Made by a program: the position numbers and the translations under genes | Notes under the pieces: model-generated | Told to the model about the DNA's origin: nothing | The model's database searches: none | The model's input: only the letters and a program-made list of their open reading frames with translations | Shown here: piece by piece, positions 1 through 11,659 of the stretch | How the letters are laid out: each line of letters starts with the position of its first letter | How positions within the stretch are numbered: the first letter of the stretch is position 1 | DNA from: Rutidosis leptorrhynchoides | Lineage: Eukaryota > Streptophyta > Magnoliopsida > Asterales > Asteraceae | Reading direction: 5' to 3' | Length of the DNA stretch: 64,000 bases | Assembly: GCF_046630445.1 (NCBI RefSeq) | Contig: NC_092338.1 | Span: forward strand, 344,601,501 to 344,665,500

Positions 1-641
1 CCAACATCGTTGAACACGCCCATCTATATAGTCAAGGAAACTTCGGTCACTCACACTCCAACCACGTACGTCGAGCAGGCAGCTTTCGCTAAAGAGCGCT
101 TCAACTTTGTCTCGTCAAAATCTTGTAATCAAATCCGCCTTAATCGTTAACGTTGCTCAATCAAATACACCTATAGTAACTCTAGATCACTTGATTATGT
201 AATTCCTTTTGAACATTGTCAGACAACCTTCCGGGACACGCCGCTCTTTCACGCCTTGGGAAGGAAGACTTTCGACACATAAACTGTTGAGTAATAATCC
301 AATCTATGTTACTAGCTTGGGCCATCTCGGTTTCTTCCACCACCATCTTCTTACACTAGAAAATCATCTTCTTACATTAGAAGACACATTGAAGTATGCG
401 AAACTTCAATTACATGATTTTACCAGGAGACAAATTGCCTCACTCGTCGCTCTGGACACGTCCAATCCTGCCACCAATATGTCACGATACCCGTACATGA
501 TTTTCGTCTATCTCTGATTTTCCTTCCCATTAATCGGAAAATTCAACAGACGCATTTGCAGACTCTTCATCAAGGCTTCAAGTAAGAACGCAGTCACAAC
601 CTCGAAATCTATACCTTTCAACTTCCCGCTTTCACGTTGGT
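1..641 (-). other. interior remnant of an LTR element, left part
   Basis: No convincing gene here. Removing the insertion between the two TTGGT copies (637-641 and 16080-16084) joins this stretch to 16085-17494. That second stretch ends at a minus-strand primer-binding site and putative LTR near 17500, so both parts are probably interior sequence of one minus-strand LTR element whose other end lies left of the window. A 102-codon open frame on the plus strand (209-517) has no recognisable motif and no ATG start. Confidence 0.4.
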
Positions 642-1137
642 TGTAACGATCCCAAATCCGTTTACCAAAAATGAAGCACAATTTTTTTTAATATAAGTTA
701 GGTCCCATTAATACAATACATTTCCAACTCTGTTTTAACCAATAACATACTATTGTAACGATACGTTTGACAATTTATAATGATCCTTGGTACACAAATT
801 ACACATTACAAAATCATTTGTAATAATGACCCAATCACACGAATACGGGTTAATACACAATAACCCAACCCGATACCAAGAGCATAATCCCGGGGACTAC
901 CAAATCCCCAATTCGCGTCCAATTATCCAAAAGCTACCCCATCGAGCCCAAGGGCTCCTACGCATCTAGTCTATCAACTAGCTAGCTTCACAATCACAAT
1001 ACCTGTAAAAAGGTAAACAACGAGAGGGGTAAGCATAAAGCTTAGTGAATGCAATAATTATACATATATTTATATAATTACTTACTTGCAAACACTTACA
1101 CAAATACCGCATACATGCTAGCAATCTAATTCGCACT

Positions 1138-1408
1138 TGTCATGATGCTGCCGGCTCTTTGGTTCACATCACAACTTGAGTCATACTCAAGCTAAAGTGC
1201 TACCGGCTCTTTGATTCACACTCTAACAAACTCACACTAAGGTGCTACCGGCTCTTTGGTTCACACCCTAACAACTCATGTTATAGTGCTACCGGCTCTT
1301 TGGTTCACACTACAACACACATGCCATGATGCTACCGGCTCATTGGTTCACATCATAGCACATTCGCACAGACTATGGCACTAACGGCTCTTTGGTTCAT
1401 ACCATAGC
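1138..1408. repeat. six tandem hairpins with a shared core
   Basis: Six copies at 42-55 bp spacing share the core CTACCGGCTCTTTGGTTCA with small changes. In each copy the core is bracketed by short complementary arms that differ between copies: TGATG/CATCA, AGTG/CACT, GGTG/CACC, TAGTG/CACTA, ATGATG/CATCAT and CTATGG/CCATAG. Within the core, ACC and GGT can pair to extend the stem around a loop of about 8 nt. Seen directly by reading; no folding program was run. Confidence 0.8.
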
Positions 1409-2510
1409 ACACAAATAAATACACTATAAACATACACGTATAATTATTCCACTCACCTTGGAATGCCCGCACAAGTCATGTATAACATGATCTCCATCCT
1501 CGTATCCGAGCAAGCAACCACATATATCACAATAGGCACAATATGCACATAAATAATAATTCTCTAAAAGAGAACCCGACACAAACATCCCTTAGCCGAG
1601 GGATCACATATTGCTCGTTTGACCCGCCCATTTATCTCCTAATGAGCTCAACCCAATTACCACTTCGGGTGATAATTCAAACCCACACTAATAAGTACAA
1701 GTTAACCCAATTTGTACTTTACACTAACTAGACCAACCTAGGTCCAGACACTAGATTACTACTTAGGTAGTGATCATTTCAAACCGTTATTAACACCAAA
1801 ATCACAACACGTGCAATATTGACCCATATTGCGGTTGACCACGTTTGACTTATGTTAAAATACCAATTTAACCCAAAATCACTTCCCATGATTACCTTCA
1901 TTCAAAAACGTCGTTTAACACTTAACAAGAGTGTTTAACATACATTTAATCCAAAATTAGTGTCATTACCAAATTCGACCCAAGTCATTTTACCCATTTT
2001 GACAAAAGTCACAAAACGTCCAAAATCACTAACGACTAGTGATTATATTTCCAAAACACCAATTAACACCTAAATCAAACATTTATATGCTTGGTTCATC
2101 AAATCTTGACCCAAAACATAATTTGACACAATTCAAAGTCAATACCCATTTTGACTAGTACACAAGTTCTTATGAACATCCAAAATTACCAATATACATC
2201 CAATCTAATGATTAAACACCCAAACCATGACATACACTTCCAAATTCGTCACCTAACCCTAAACCCACAATAATTAGGCCTACACACACCAACAATACAA
2301 TAAAACTCCCAATTTCATGAGAAATGGGGTTTATCACCCTAACTAGCTCAAACCTCAAACATGAACAAGAATCATAAACAAAGAAATTCGGAGTTAGGAC
2401 TTACCAATACTACTACAACGTAGCCGTGAAAGAGGTGAACAACTTTAACTCTTGAGACCCGACCCGAATCACTCTTCTTCTTCTCCAAATCTCCAATTCC
2501 TTCTCTAGAA

Positions 2511-2535
2511 CCTCTCTCTCTCTCTCTCTCTCTCT
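2511..2535. repeat. CT microsatellite
   Basis: About 25 bp of CT dinucleotides, directly followed by AGGGTTT. It lies inside solo LTR E. Confidence 0.9.
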
Positions 2536-2634
2536 AGGGTTTGATATGTTTGAGTGGATAAGAAATGAGGATAAGGGTGAAAAGAAACTAGTTTTGTGGC
2601 CAAAAACCCGTCCTCAATGTGAAAAGACTAAATT

Positions 2635-5600
2635 TGAAATGTCCCGTTCTTATTGATTAAAAACGTTCCATATTAATTGATTTCGTTGAGAGGTTTTGAC
2701 CTCTATATGAGACGTTTTTCAAAGACTGCATTCATTTTTAAAACAAACCATAACCTTTATTTCATAAATAAAGGTTTAAAAAGCTTTACGTAGATTATCA
2801 AATAATGATAATCTAAAATATCCTGTTTACACACGACCATTACATAATGGTTTACAATACAAATATGTTATATCGAAATCAGTTTCTTGAATGCAGTTTT
2901 TACACAATATCATACAAACATGGACTCCAAATCTTGTCCTTATTTTAGTATGCAACAGCGGAAGCTCTTAATATTCACCTGAGAATAAACATGCTTTAAA
3001 CGTCAACAAAAATGTTGGTGAGTTATAGGTTTAACCTATATATATCAAATCGTAACAATAGACCACAAGATTTCATATTTCAATACACATCCCATACATA
3101 GAGATAAAAATCATTCATATGGTGAACACCTGGTAACCGACATTAACAAGATGCATATATAAGAATATCCCCATCATTCCGGGACACCCTTCAGATATGA
3201 TATAAATTTCGAAGTACTAAAGCATCCGGTACTTTGGATGGGGTTTGTTAGGCCCAATAGATCTATCTTTAGGATTCGCGTCAATTAGGGTGTCTGTTCC
3301 CTAATTCTTAGATTACCAGACTTAATAAAAAGGGGCATATTCGATTTCGATAATTCAGCCATAGAATGTAGTTTCACGTACTTGTGTCTATTTTGTAAAT
3401 CATTTATAAAACCTGCATGTATTCTCATCCCAAAAATATTAGATTTTAAAAGTGGGACTATAACTCACTTTTACAGATTTTTACTTCGTCGAGAAGTAAG
3501 ACTTGGCCACTGTTGATTCACGAACCTATAACAATATATACATATATATTAAAGTATGTTCAAAATATATTTACAACACTTTTAATATATTTTGATGTTT
3601 TAAGTTTATTAAGTCAGCTGTCCTCGTTAGTAACCTACAACTAGTTGTCCACAGTTAGATGTACAGAAATAAATCGATAAATATTATCTTGAATCAATCC
3701 ACGACCCAGTGTATACGTATCTCAGTATTGATCACAACTCAAACTATATATATTTTGGAATCAACCTCAACCCTGTATAGCTAACTCCAACATTCACATA
3801 TAGAGTGTCTATGGTTGTTCCGAAATATATATAGATGTGTCGACATGATAGGTCGAAACATTGTATACGTGTCTATGGTATCTCAAGATTACATAATATA
3901 CAATACAAGTTGATTAAGTTATGGTTGGAATAGATTTGTTACCAATTTTCACGTAGCTAAAATGAGAAAAATTATCCAATCTTGTTTTACCCATAACTTC
4001 TTCATTTTAAATCCGTTTTAAGTGAATCAAATTGCTATGGTTTCATATTGAACTCTATTTTATGAATATAAACAGAAAAAGTATAGGTTTATAGTCGGAA
4101 AAATAAGTTACAAGTCATTTTTGTAAAGGTAGTCATTTCAGTCGAAAGAACGACGTCTAGATGACCATTTTAGAAAACATACTTCCACTTTGAGTTTAAT
4201 CATAATTTTTGGATATAGTTTCATGTTCATAATAAAAATCATTTTCTCAGAATAACAACTTTTAAATCAAAGTTTATCATAGTTTTTAATTAACTAACCC
4301 AAAACAGCCCGCGGTGTTACTACGACGGCGTAAATCCGGTTTTACGGTGTTTTTCGTGTTTCCAGGTTTTAAACCATTAAGTTAGCATATCATATAGATA
4401 TAGAACATGTGTTTAGTTAATTTTAAAAGTCAAGTTAGAAGGATTAACTTTTGTTTGCGAACAAGTTTAGAATTACTAAACTATGTTCTAGTGATTACGA
4501 GTTTAAACCTTCGAATAAGATAGTTTTATATATATGAATCGAATGATGTTATGAACATCATTACTACCTCAAGTTTAGTAGGTAAATCTACTGGAAGTGA
4601 CAAGAAATGATCTAGCTTCAAAGGATCTTGGATGGCTTGAAAGTTCTTGAAGTAGGATCATGACACCAAAACAAGTTCAAGTAAGATTTTTACTCGAATT
4701 AAGATAGTTTATAGTTATAGAAATTGAATCAAAGTTTGAATATGAATATTACCTTGAATAAGAAAGATAACCTACTGTATATAACAAAGGTTTCTTGATC
4801 TTAGATGATTACTTGGAATGGATTAGAAAGCTTGGAAGTAAATTAGTAAACTTGAAGGGATTTTTGAAGTGTTCTTGAAGTGTTCTTCCTATGATGATTA
4901 TAGCTTGATTCTTGAAGTGATTTTTGATGAAGATGATGATTAACTACTGGAAAAATATGTTCATAATAGTGTGTGTGTGTTGAGAGAGAATTAGAAAGAG
5001 AATTGGAAGTGAAATGGAGTGAATGATGAGTGGTAATTGGTGAGTGGTGAGTGGGGTTAAAAGGAGTTCTAGTTAGTTGAATAGCTCATGGTAGAAGTTA
5101 AAATTGATTAGTCATACATGACATAATCAAGAGTGGAATCCCATGCTAGTTCCTATTGGTATATACCCATAGTAAGTACGTTTTGAAGCTGTGTATAATA
5201 CGGGTAAGAATACGACTAGAATTCTTGATGAAAGAAAAGAATGGGAAAGTAACTGTAACCATTTTCGTTAAGTATGAGTGTTTTGATATATGTCTTGAAG
5301 TCTTCCAAAATTATTTTAATACATATAATTACACTACATGTATATACATTTTAACTGAGTCGTTAAGTCATCATTAGTCGTTACATGTAAGTGTTGTTTT
5401 GAAACCTTTAAGTTAACGATCTCAATTAATGTTGTTAACCCATTGTTTATTATATCTAATGAGATGTTAAATTATTATATTATCATGATATTATGATATA
5501 TTAATATATCTTAATATGATATATATACCTTTAAATGTCGTTACAACGATAATCGTTACATATATGTCTCGTTTCGAAATCCTTAAGTTAGTAGTCTTGT

Positions 5601-5883
5601 TTATATGTATATAACTCATTGTTAATATACTTATGGAGATACTTACTTATAATAATCTCATGTTAACCATATGTATATCCATATATATATCGTCATGTCG
5701 TTTTTACAAGTTTTAACGTTCGTGAATCGCCGGTCAACTTGGGTGGTCAATTGTCTATATGAAACATATTTCAATTAATCAAGTCTTAACAAGTTTGATT
5801 GCTTAACATGTTGGAAACATTTAATCATGTAAATATCAATCTCAATTAATATATATAAACATGGAAAAGTTAGGGTCACTACA
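2635..5883 (-). repeat. 3' LTR of A1
   Basis: 3249 bp, TG...CA, nearly identical to 12484-15716. Near its 3' end (minus sense) it holds three perfect hairpins: 11-bp stem at 2752-2776, 10-bp stem at 2791-2815, 6-bp stem with tetraloop at 2836-2851. It also holds the stem-tetraloop at 3004-3017 and a CATCC/GGATG hairpin at 3223-3240. Confidence 0.93.
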
Positions 5884-5899
5884 GTACCTACCCGTTAAA
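5884..5899 (-). promoter_or_regulatory. polypurine tract of A1
   Basis: The minus-strand sequence TTAACGGGTAGGTAC abuts the 3' LTR, where the plus-strand DNA primer of an LTR element must lie. The same 15-mer recurs at 10634-10648 and beside the A2 LTR (59494-59508). Confidence 0.75.
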
Positions 5900-5918
5900 T
5901 AAATTTCGTCCCGAAATT

Positions 5919-8900
5919 TTAAGCTGTTGAAGGTGTTGACGAATCTTCTGGAAATAGATGCGGGTATTTCTTCTTCATCTGATCTTCATGCTCCCAGGTG
6001 AACTCGGGTCCTCTACGAGCATTCCATCGAACCTTAACAATTGGTATCTTGTTTTGCTTAAGTCTTTTAACCTCACGATCCATTATTTCGACGGGTTCTT
6101 CGATGAATTGGAGTTTTTCGTTGATTTGGATTTCATCTAACGGAATAGTGAGATCTTCTTTAGCAAAACATTTCTTCAAATTCGAGACGTGGAAAGTGTT
6201 ATGTACAGCCGCGAGTTGTTGAGGTAACTCAAGTCGGTAAGCTACTGGTCCGACACGATCAATAATCTTGAATGGTCCAATATACCTTGGATTTAATTTC
6301 CCTCGTTTACCAAATCGAACAACGCCTTTCCAAGGTGCAACTTTAAGCATGACCATCTCTCCAATTTCAAATTCTATATCTTTTCTTTTAATGTCAGCGT
6401 AGCTCTTTTGTCGACTTTGGGCGGTTTTCAGCCGTTGTTGAATTTGGATGATCTTCTCGGTAGTTTCTTGTATAATCTCCGGACCCGTAATCTGTCTATC
6501 CCCCACTTCACTCCAACAAATCGGAGACCTGCACTTTCTACCATAAAGTGCTTCAAACGGAGCCATCTCAATGCTTGAATGGTAGCTGTTGTTGTAGGAA
6601 AATTCTGCTAACGGTAGATGTCGATCCCAACTGTTTCCGAAATCAATAACACATGCTCGTAGCATGTCTTCAAGCGTTTGTATCGTCCTTTCGCTCTGCC
6701 CATCAGTTTGTGGATGATAGGCAGTACTCATGTCTAGACGAGTTCCTAATGCTTGCTGTAATGTCTGCCAGAATCTTGAAATAAATCTGCCATCCCTATC
6801 AGAGATAATAGAGATTGGTATTCCATGTCTGGAGATGACTTCCTTCAAATACAGTCGTGCTAACTTCTCCATCTTGTCATCTTCTCTTATTGGCAGGAAA
6901 TGTGCTGATTTGGTGAGACGATCAACTATTACCCAAATAGTATCAAAACCACTTGCAGTCCTTGGCAATTTAGTGATGAAATCCATGGCAATGTTTTCCC
7001 ATTTCCATTCTAGGATTTCGGGTTGTTGAAGTAGACCTGATGGTTTCTGATGCTCAGCTTTGACCTTAGAACACATCAAACATTCTCCTACGTATTTAGC
7101 AACATCGGCTTTCATACTCGGCCACCAAAAATGTTTCTTGAGATCCTTGTACATCTTCCCCGTTCCAGGATGTATTGAGTATCTGGTTTTATGAGCTTCT
7201 CTAAGTACCATTTCTCTCATATCTCCAAATTTTGGTACCCAAATCCTTTCAGCCCTATACCGGGTTCCGTCTTCCCGAATATTAAGATGCTGCTCCGATC
7301 CTTTGGGTATTTCATCCTTTAAATTTCCTTCTTTTAAAACTCCTTTTTGCGCCTCCTTTATTTGAGTAGTAAGGTTATTATGAATCATTATATTCATAGA
7401 TTTTACTCGAATGGGTTCTCTGTCCTTCCTGCTCAAGGCATCGGCTACCACATTTGCCTTCCCCGGGTGGTAACGAATCTCAAAGTCGTAATCATTCAAC
7501 AATTCAATCCACCTACGCTGCCTCATATTCAGTTGTTTCTGATTAAATATGTGTTGAAGACTTTTGTGGTCAGTATATATAATACTTTTGACCCCATATA
7601 AGTAGTGCCTCCAAGTCTTTAATGCAAAAACAACCGCGTCTAATTCCAAATCATGCGTCGTATAATTTTGCTCGTGAATCTTCAATTGTCTAGACGCATA
7701 AGCAATCACCTTCGTTCGTTGCATTAATACACAACCGAGACCTTGCTTTGATGCGTCACAATAAATCACAAAATCATCATTCCCTTCAGGCAATAACAAT
7801 ATAGGTGCCGTAGTTAGCTTTTTCTTCAATAACTGAAACGCTTTCTCTTGTTCATCCTTCCATTCAAATTTCTTCCCTTTATGCGTTAATGCAGTCAAGG
7901 GTTTTGCTATTCTGGAAAAGTCTTGGATAAACCTTCTGTAGTAACCAGCTAGTCCTAAAAACTGGCGTATGTGTTTCGGAGTTTTCGGGGTTTCCCACTT
8001 TTCAACAGTTTCTATCTTTGCCGGATCCACCTTAATACCTTTTTTGTTCACTATGTGACCGAGAAATTGAACTTCTTCCAACCAAAATGCACACTTTGAA
8101 AATTTAGCGTACAATTCTTCCTTCCTCAATACTTCTAACACCTTTCTCAAATGTTCACCGTGTTCTTGGTCATTCTTTGAGTAAATAAGTATGTCATCAA
8201 TGAAAACAATGACAAACTTGTCAAGGTATGGTCCACACACTCGGTTCATAAGGTCCATGAACACAGCTGGTGCATTAGTTAAACCAAATGGCATGACCAT
8301 AAACTCGTAATGACCGTAACGTGTTCTGAAAGCAGTCTTTGGAATATCATCTTCTTTCACCCGCATTTGATGATACCCGGAACGTAAGTCAATCTTTGAA
8401 TAAACAGACGAGCCTTGTAGTTGATCAAATAAGTCGTCGATTCTCGGTAGTGGGTAGCGGTTCTTGATGGTAAGTTTGTTCAACTCTCGGTAGTCGATAC
8501 ACAACCTGAATGTACCATCTTTCTTCTTGACAAACAAAACAGGAGCTCCCCACGGTGATGTGCTTGGTCGAATGAAACCATGCTCTAAAAGTTCTTGTAA
8601 TTGGCTTTGCAGTTCTTTCATCTCGCTGGGTGCGAGTCTGTAAGGAGCACGAGCTATTGGTGCAGCTCCTGGTACAAGATCTATTTGAAATTCAACGGAT
8701 CGATGTGGGGGTAATCCCGGTAATTCTTTCGGAAATACATCGGGAAATTCTTTTGCGACGGGAACATCATTGATGCTCTTTTCTTCAGTTTGTACTTTCT
8801 CGACGTGTGCTAGAACAGCATAGTAACCTTTTCTTATTAGTTTTTGTGCCTTCAAATTACTAATAAGATGTAGCTTCGTGTTGCCCTTTTCTCCGTACAC

Positions 8901-9995
8901 CATTAAGGGTTTTCCTTTTTCTCGTATAATGCGAATCGCATTTTTGTAACAAACGATCTCTGCTTTCACTTCTTTCAACCAGTCCATACCGATTATCACA
9001 TCAAAACTCCCTAACTCTACTGGTATCAAGTCAATCTTAAATGTTTCGCTAACCAGTTTAATTTCTCGATTCCGACATATATTATCTGCTGAAATTAATT
9101 TACCATTTGCTAATTCGAGTAAAAATTTACTATCCAAAGGCGTCAATGGACAACTTAATTTAGCACAAAAATCTCTACTCATATAGCTTCTATCCGCACC
9201 CGAATCAAATAAAACGTAAGCAGATTTATTGTCAATAAGAAACGTACCCGTAACAAGCTCCGGGTCTTCCTGTGCCTCTGCCGCATTAATATTGAAAACT
9301 CTTCCGCGGCCTTGTCCATTCGTGTTCTCCTGGTTCGGGCAATTTCTAATAATGTGGCCCGGTTTTCCACATTTATAACAAACTACATTGGCATAACTTG
9401 CTCCGACACTACTTGCTCCGCCATTACTCGTTCCGACACCATTTGTTCCTTTCGTTCTATTAACCCCTGGTCCGTAGACTTCACACTTCGCCGCGCTATG
9501 ACCATTTCTTTTACACTTGTTGCAAAATTTGGTGCAGAACCCCGAGTGATACTTTTCACACCTTTGGCATAGCTGCTTCTGATTGTTGTTGTTGTTGTTG
9601 CGGTTATTATTGTTGTTGGGATGATTGTTGTAGTTGCTGTTGTTGTTGTTGTTGTTGTTGTTGGGCCATTTGTTGTAGTTGCGATTGATGTTGCGATTGT
9701 TGGGATAATTGTTGCGATTATTGTTGTAATTGCTGTTGTTGTTGTATTGGTGATTCTTATCACCGTTTTCCTCCCACTTTCTTTTGACTTGCTTTACATT
9801 AGCCTCTTCAGTAGTCTGTTCTTTAATTCTTTCTTCAATCTGGTTCACTAGTTTGTGAGCCATTCTACATGCCTGTTGTATGGAGGCGGGCTGGTGTGAA
9901 CTTATATCTTCTTGGATTCTTTCCGGTAATCCTTTCACAAATGCGTCGATCTTCTCTTCCTCATCTTCGAATGCTCCCGGACACAATAGGCACAA
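5919..9995 (-). CDS. A1 gag C-terminus, protease, RT, RNase H, integrase, chromodomain
   Basis: A 1358-codon open frame on the minus strand, entered from gag through a frameshift, so its listed start is not a real initiation site. In order: the end of the gag capsid region, an Asn-rich linker (about 80-140), a Cys/His cluster [12 protein letters not shown] with [14 protein letters not shown] (about 142-172), a zinc knuckle [14 protein letters not shown] (about 206-219), aspartic protease FDSGADRSY (about 262), RT with FIDDILIYS (about 600), RNase H with YCDAS (about 743), integrase HHCC zinc finger (about 930-975), the integrase D, D, E residues in MDFITK, ISDRDG and GQSERT (about 1002, 1062, 1100), a GPF module (about 1240) and a chromodomain ending [17 protein letters not shown]. 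All expected catalytic residues are present, and the frame is open to its natural stop. It makes the enzymes that copy the element's RNA and integrate the DNA; chromodomains of this group guide insertion to heterochromatin by family knowledge. Confidence 0.93.
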   Translation of the reverse strand: MCLLCPGAFEDEEEKIDAFVKGLPERIQEDISSHQPASIQQACRMAHKLVNQIEERIKEQTTEEANVKQVKRKWEENGDKNHQYNNNSNYNNNRNNYPNNRNINRNYNKWPNNNNNNNNSNYNNHPNNNNNRNNNNNNQKQLCQRCEKYHSGFCTKFCNKCKRNGHSAAKCEVYGPGVNRTKGTNGVGTSNGGASSVGASYANVVCYKCGKPGHIIRNCPNQENTNGQGRGRVFNINAAEAQEDPELVTGTFLIDNKSAYVLFDSGADRSYMSRDFCAKLSCPLTPLDSKFLLELANGKLISADNICRNREIKLVSETFKIDLIPVELGSFDVIIGMDWLKEVKAEIVCYKNAIRIIREKGKPLMVYGEKGNTKLHLISNLKAQKLIRKGYYAVLAHVEKVQTEEKSINDVPVAKEFPDVFPKELPGLPPHRSVEFQIDLVPGAAPIARAPYRLAPSEMKELQSQLQELLEHGFIRPSTSPWGAPVLFVKKKDGTFRLCIDYRELNKLTIKNRYPLPRIDDLFDQLQGSSVYSKIDLRSGYHQMRVKEDDIPKTAFRTRYGHYEFMVMPFGLTNAPAVFMDLMNRVCGPYLDKFVIVFIDDILIYSKNDQEHGEHLRKVLEVLRKEELYAKFSKCAFWLEEVQFLGHIVNKKGIKVDPAKIETVEKWETPKTPKHIRQFLGLAGYYRRFIQDFSRIAKPLTALTHKGKKFEWKDEQEKAFQLLKKKLTTAPILLLPEGNDDFVIYCDASKQGLGCVLMQRTKVIAYASRQLKIHEQNYTTHDLELDAVVFALKTWRHYLYGVKSIIYTDHKSLQHIFNQKQLNMRQRRWIELLNDYDFEIRYHPGKANVVADALSRKDREPIRVKSMNIMIHNNLTTQIKEAQKGVLKEGNLKDEIPKGSEQHLNIREDGTRYRAERIWVPKFGDMREMVLREAHKTRYSIHPGTGKMYKDLKKHFWWPSMKADVAKYVGECLMCSKVKAEHQKPSGLLQQPEILEWKWENIAMDFITKLPRTASGFDTIWVIVDRLTKSAHFLPIREDDKMEKLARLYLKEVISRHGIPISIISDRDGRFISRFWQTLQQALGTRLDMSTAYHPQTDGQSERTIQTLEDMLRACVIDFGNSWDRHLPLAEFSYNNSYHSSIEMAPFEALYGRKCRSPICWSEVGDRQITGPEIIQETTEKIIQIQQRLKTAQSRQKSYADIKRKDIEFEIGEMVMLKVAPWKGVVRFGKRGKLNPRYIGPFKIIDRVGPVAYRLELPQQLAAVHNTFHVSNLKKCFAKEDLTIPLDEIQINEKLQFIEEPVEIMDREVKRLKQNKIPIVKVRWNARRGPEFTWEHEDQMKKKYPHLFPEDSSTPSTA
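9574..9747 (-). repeat. GTT/AAC triplet tract coding poly-Asn
   Basis: Imperfect GTT repeat on the plus strand, coding runs of Asn with scattered Tyr, Arg and Pro on the minus strand. It links the gag capsid region to the zinc fingers. The matching tract in A2 (63184-63353) differs in length, as expected of a slipping triplet repeat. Confidence 0.9.
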
Positions 9996-10495
9996 TTTTG
10001 TGAATCGATTTCGTACGTGGTAATATCAAATCCTTGGGTTCGTAACCCTCTAAGTTCTGTCTTGAGCTTATTGACCTCGGTTCTGGGACGGTACTTCTCG
10101 TTCATCAAGTGCTTGAATGCTGACCACGGTAGTGTGTACGCATCGTCTTGTCCCACTTGCTCTAGATAGGTATTCCACCATGTTAACGCAGAACCTGTGA
10201 AGGTATGCGTAGCGTACTTTACTTTGTCCTCTTCAGTACACTTACTTATGGCAAACACCGATTCGACCTTCTCGGTCCACCGTTTCAATCCGATCGGTCC
10301 TTCGGTTCCATCAAATTCCAAAAGTTTGCAGGCAGTGAATTCTTTGTAGGTGCATCCTACACGATTTTATGTACTGCTAGATCCAAGGTTATTGTTGGTA
10401 TGTAGCGCAGCCTGTACTGCGGCTATGTTTGAAGCTAGAAAAGTACGGAATTCCTCTTCATTCATATTCACGGTGTGTCGAGTAGTCGGTGCCAT
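9935..10495 (-). pseudogene. A1 gag N-terminal part, broken
   Basis: Gag starts at an ATG at 10495 (reading MAPTTRHTVNMNEEEF) and includes the retrotransposon gag block with SALTWWNTYLEQ and LPWSAFKHLMNEKY. Two lesions are visible. A TAA lies near 10365, where copy A2 has an open codon. One base is lost near 10004, where A2 reads straight through (ITTYERRF); in A1 this shifts gag out of frame with the rest of gag-pol. Gag would form the particle that packages element RNA. The downstream enzymes remain open, so damage is confined to the first 170 codons. Confidence 0.85.
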
Positions 10496-10627
10496 TTCCT
10501 TCAAAATAGTCAAATGGAACAAGTTAATCATACAGAATATTAAGAGTAGTTAATAGTATTTCGTAGCATAATATGAACTCATTTATAAAAGCTTTTTCTT
10601 CATATTAGCGTTTTATAAGTTTAAATT

Positions 10628-10648
10628 CGGGTAGTACCTACCCGTTAA
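10628..10648 (-). promoter_or_regulatory. second polypurine-tract copy inside a hairpin
   Basis: An exact 15-bp copy (10634-10648) of the LTR-adjacent polypurine tract lies between the F-box ORF and gag. It overlaps a perfect 7-bp hairpin CGGGTAG-TAC-CTACCCG (10628-10644). It could be an internal plus-strand priming site or just duplicated sequence. Confidence 0.5.
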
Positions 10649-10836
10649 GTTCATACTTAGTAGCTAATATACAATTCAACTACTACAATTCTATATGAAA
10701 AACTGATTATAATAATATTTCGCGTTCAAACTTTTATACAATATTTTACAAACTTACAATACCGCTTATTTTACATAAAGCATGAAATATAGCACACAAT
10801 AACTTTGATACAAGATAGTTGTGAAGATAATTCTAG

Positions 10837-11520
10837 CTAGTACACAAGTCGTTCAGCAAAGGCAATAAAGACACGTAATTCATACGTCCAGAAACAAGTC
10901 ATGCATTCTGGTTTTACTAGGACTACTTCCCATCCTTGGTCTTGTGGAACATAACCGTTATGGCCGTTGATAAGACAGCGTGTTGTAACGTTGTCAAAGG
11001 GACGAGGGTTACGTAAAGTCCAACAGTCCCGTAACAATATAAAAACCTCATTTCTTACCCCAATTACCGACACCGTCACTTGTGGGAACGTTTTGTTTAA
11101 AAGTTGTAGACCGATGTTCTTGTTCTCACTTTGGTGAGAAGCGAACATTACTAATCCATAAGCATAACATGCTTCTTTATGTTGCATGTTAGCCGCTTTT
11201 TCTAAATCACGAAGTCCAATATTCGGATATATTGAGTCAAAATAATTTCTTAACCCATTGCGTAAAATAGCATTTGGGTTCCCCGCAATATATGCGTCAA
11301 AGTAAACACAACGTAACTTATGGATTTCCCAATGCGATATCCCCCATCTTTCGAACGAAAGCCTTTTATAAACCAAGGCATTCTTGGAACGTTCTTCGAA
11401 TGTCTTACAAACTGATCTCGCCTTAAATAGTTGTGCCGAAGAATTCTGACCGACTCTAGACAAGATTTCATCAATCATGTCTCCGGTTAGGTCTCTTAAA
11501 ATATTGGGTTGTCTATCCAT
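10837..11520 (-). CDS. F-box protein ORF carried by element A1
   Basis: An intact 227-codon ORF with ATG at 11520, sited between the acidic ORF and gag of A1. Residues about 6-55 form an F-box (ILRDLTGDMIDEILSRVG, then LFKARSVCKTFEE). Residues about 95-140 look like a Sel1-type helical repeat (GLRDLEKAANMQHKEACYAYG followed by GLQLL). This arrangement matches the plant At2g35280-like F-box family, some of which have an F-box followed by Sel1-like repeats. F-box proteins recruit targets to SCF ubiquitin ligases through Skp1. The second half (about 140-227) is Cys/Trp-rich and unrecognised. No introns or stops are seen, consistent with capture through RNA and recent maintenance. The ORF is inside the element, not a host gene beside it. 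The F-box call is fairly sure; the role is not. Confidence 0.75.
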   Translation of the reverse strand: MDRQPNILRDLTGDMIDEILSRVGQNSSAQLFKARSVCKTFEERSKNALVYKRLSFERWGISHWEIHKLRCVYFDAYIAGNPNAILRNGLRNYFDSIYPNIGLRDLEKAANMQHKEACYAYGLVMFASHQSENKNIGLQLLNKTFPQVTVSVIGVRNEVFILLRDCWTLRNPRPFDNVTTRCLINGHNGYVPQDQGWEVVLVKPECMTCFWTYELRVFIAFAERLVY

Positions 11521-11659
11521 TTTGTGTTTTTATACTGTAAAATAGACAAGAGTTAAATTCATAAAAAAAAAATTCTTATTAATACAAGCAATTTTTACAT
11601 TTATCATAAAGCATAAGCACACTATATTACATATATTACACCACACGAATACAACTATC

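Noticed and set aside
209-517. 102-codon ORF at the window start
   Set aside because: No ATG start or known domain, and lies in an element interior on the likely antisense strand.
1138-1408. CRISPR-like array of spaced repeats
   Set aside because: Repeat units carry variable complementary arms, spacers are not unique inserts, and the context is a plant LTR.
5156-5377. 73-codon ORF also present at 14989-15210
   Set aside because: It recurs only because the two A1 LTRs are copies of each other; no domain and antisense to the element.
9621-9851. Hydrophobic Val-rich ORFs opposite the gag linker (also 63225-63458)
   Set aside because: Shadow of the GTT repeat coding poly-Asn on the other strand.
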